Source of the DNA: Paracoccaceae bacterium
GTDB lineage: Bacteria; Pseudomonadota; Alphaproteobacteria; Rhodobacterales; Rhodobacteraceae
Direction: 5' to 3'
Length of the DNA stretch: 5,249 nt
Assembly (NCBI GenBank): GCA_007134405.1
Contig: SLKW01000378.1
Coordinates: forward strand, 1 to 5,249
Positions 5,154 to 5,249 of this stretch are shown here, piece by piece. The translations under genes were made by a program, and so were the position numbers. The notes below the pieces were generated by a model. It searched no databases. It was not told the origin of the DNA and saw only the letters and a program-made list of their open reading frames with translations. Positions within the stretch are counted from its first letter, which is position 1; each line of letters opens with the position of its first letter.

Positions 5154-5249
5154 TCAGGCTGCCTTTTGTTCTGGCGGGATTTGCTGCCAGTTCCAGGGGA
5201 GCAGTTCCGGCAGGCGCGAGACCGGCAGGTCGGGCATTCTGGCGAGGAC
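5154..5249 (-). CDS. tnpC: IS66-family transposase (TnpC), C-terminal 31 residues
   Basis: On the minus strand the frame is open from the right edge to a TGA (plus-strand 5154-5156). It encodes VLARMPDLPVSRLPELLPWN, then WQQIPPEQKAA. The pattern of Leu-Ala-Arg, a short Asp/Pro turn, Ser-Arg-Leu-x-Glu-Leu-Leu-Pro-Trp-Asn is the hallmark C-terminus of IS66 transposases (the IS66 C-terminal domain), which usually ends close after LLPWN. The catalytic DDE core lies outside the window, so integrity of the element cannot be judged. The 23 bases between the stop and the terminal repeat edge are normal for the family. Confidence 0.85.
   Translation of the reverse strand, partial: VLARMPDLPVSRLPELLPWNWQQIPPEQKAA

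Larger units (their letters stand above)
5130..5249 (-). mobile_element. IS66-family insertion sequence, one end (continues beyond the window)
   Basis: The plus strand at 5130 begins GTAACCATTCGGCGAGGGC, which resembles the GTAAGC-type terminal inverted repeat of IS66 elements. Just inside it is the C-terminus of the IS66 transposase on the minus strand. The element therefore enters from the right edge and ends at about 5130. IS66 elements make 8-bp target duplications; the candidate flank is TGCCAGCG (5122-5129), which cannot be tested without the other end. Confidence 0.75.

Overview
The window looks like part of an alphaproteobacterial chromosome, most plausibly Rhodobacteraceae-like. The base composition is high in G+C, a DUF2478 protein is present, and the Mrp/ApbC ATPase has an N-terminal region of the kind I associate with that group. 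The taxonomic call is inference; no rRNA or tRNA gene is present to test it.

Left part (1-2251), ordinary chromosomal content. The window opens inside an unidentified gene (ends 298). Its stop codon overlaps the start of a DUF2478 gene (295-807) in an ATGA arrangement, so the two are probably translated together. A 337-base intergenic stretch follows. It holds a long inverted repeat ending in a short T-run, an 11-bp tandem repeat of four copies, and a less G+C-rich leader. Then comes a complete mrp gene (1145-2251), encoding a P-loop ATPase that carries iron-sulfur clusters.

Middle part (2252-2720), mobile-element debris. G+C content drops. Codons at 2524-2645 encode the N-terminus of an IS110-family (DEDD) transposase, which then stops resembling the family. 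Upstream of this stub, 2380-2502 contains several nested complementary segments. They sit where IS110-group elements encode their guide ('bridge') RNA.

Right part (2718-5249), accessory cassette. A good sigma70-like promoter (2718-2745) precedes a PadR-family repressor gene (2800-3105). Only 28 bases later comes a full-length, two-domain ChrA-type transporter gene (3134-4348). The pair looks like a regulator-transporter operon, with PadR in the place where ChrB is more often found. Downstream is a small gene with a clear signal peptide and a strong ribosome binding site (start 4578); its 3' half looks frameshifted. About 300 bases of unassigned sequence with one perfect inverted repeat follow. 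The window ends in the terminal repeat and C-terminal transposase codons of an IS66-family element on the minus strand (5130-5249). The padR-chrA-exported-protein block therefore lies between two insertion-sequence scars, consistent with acquisition or reshuffling. No CRISPR array, rRNA or tRNA was seen.
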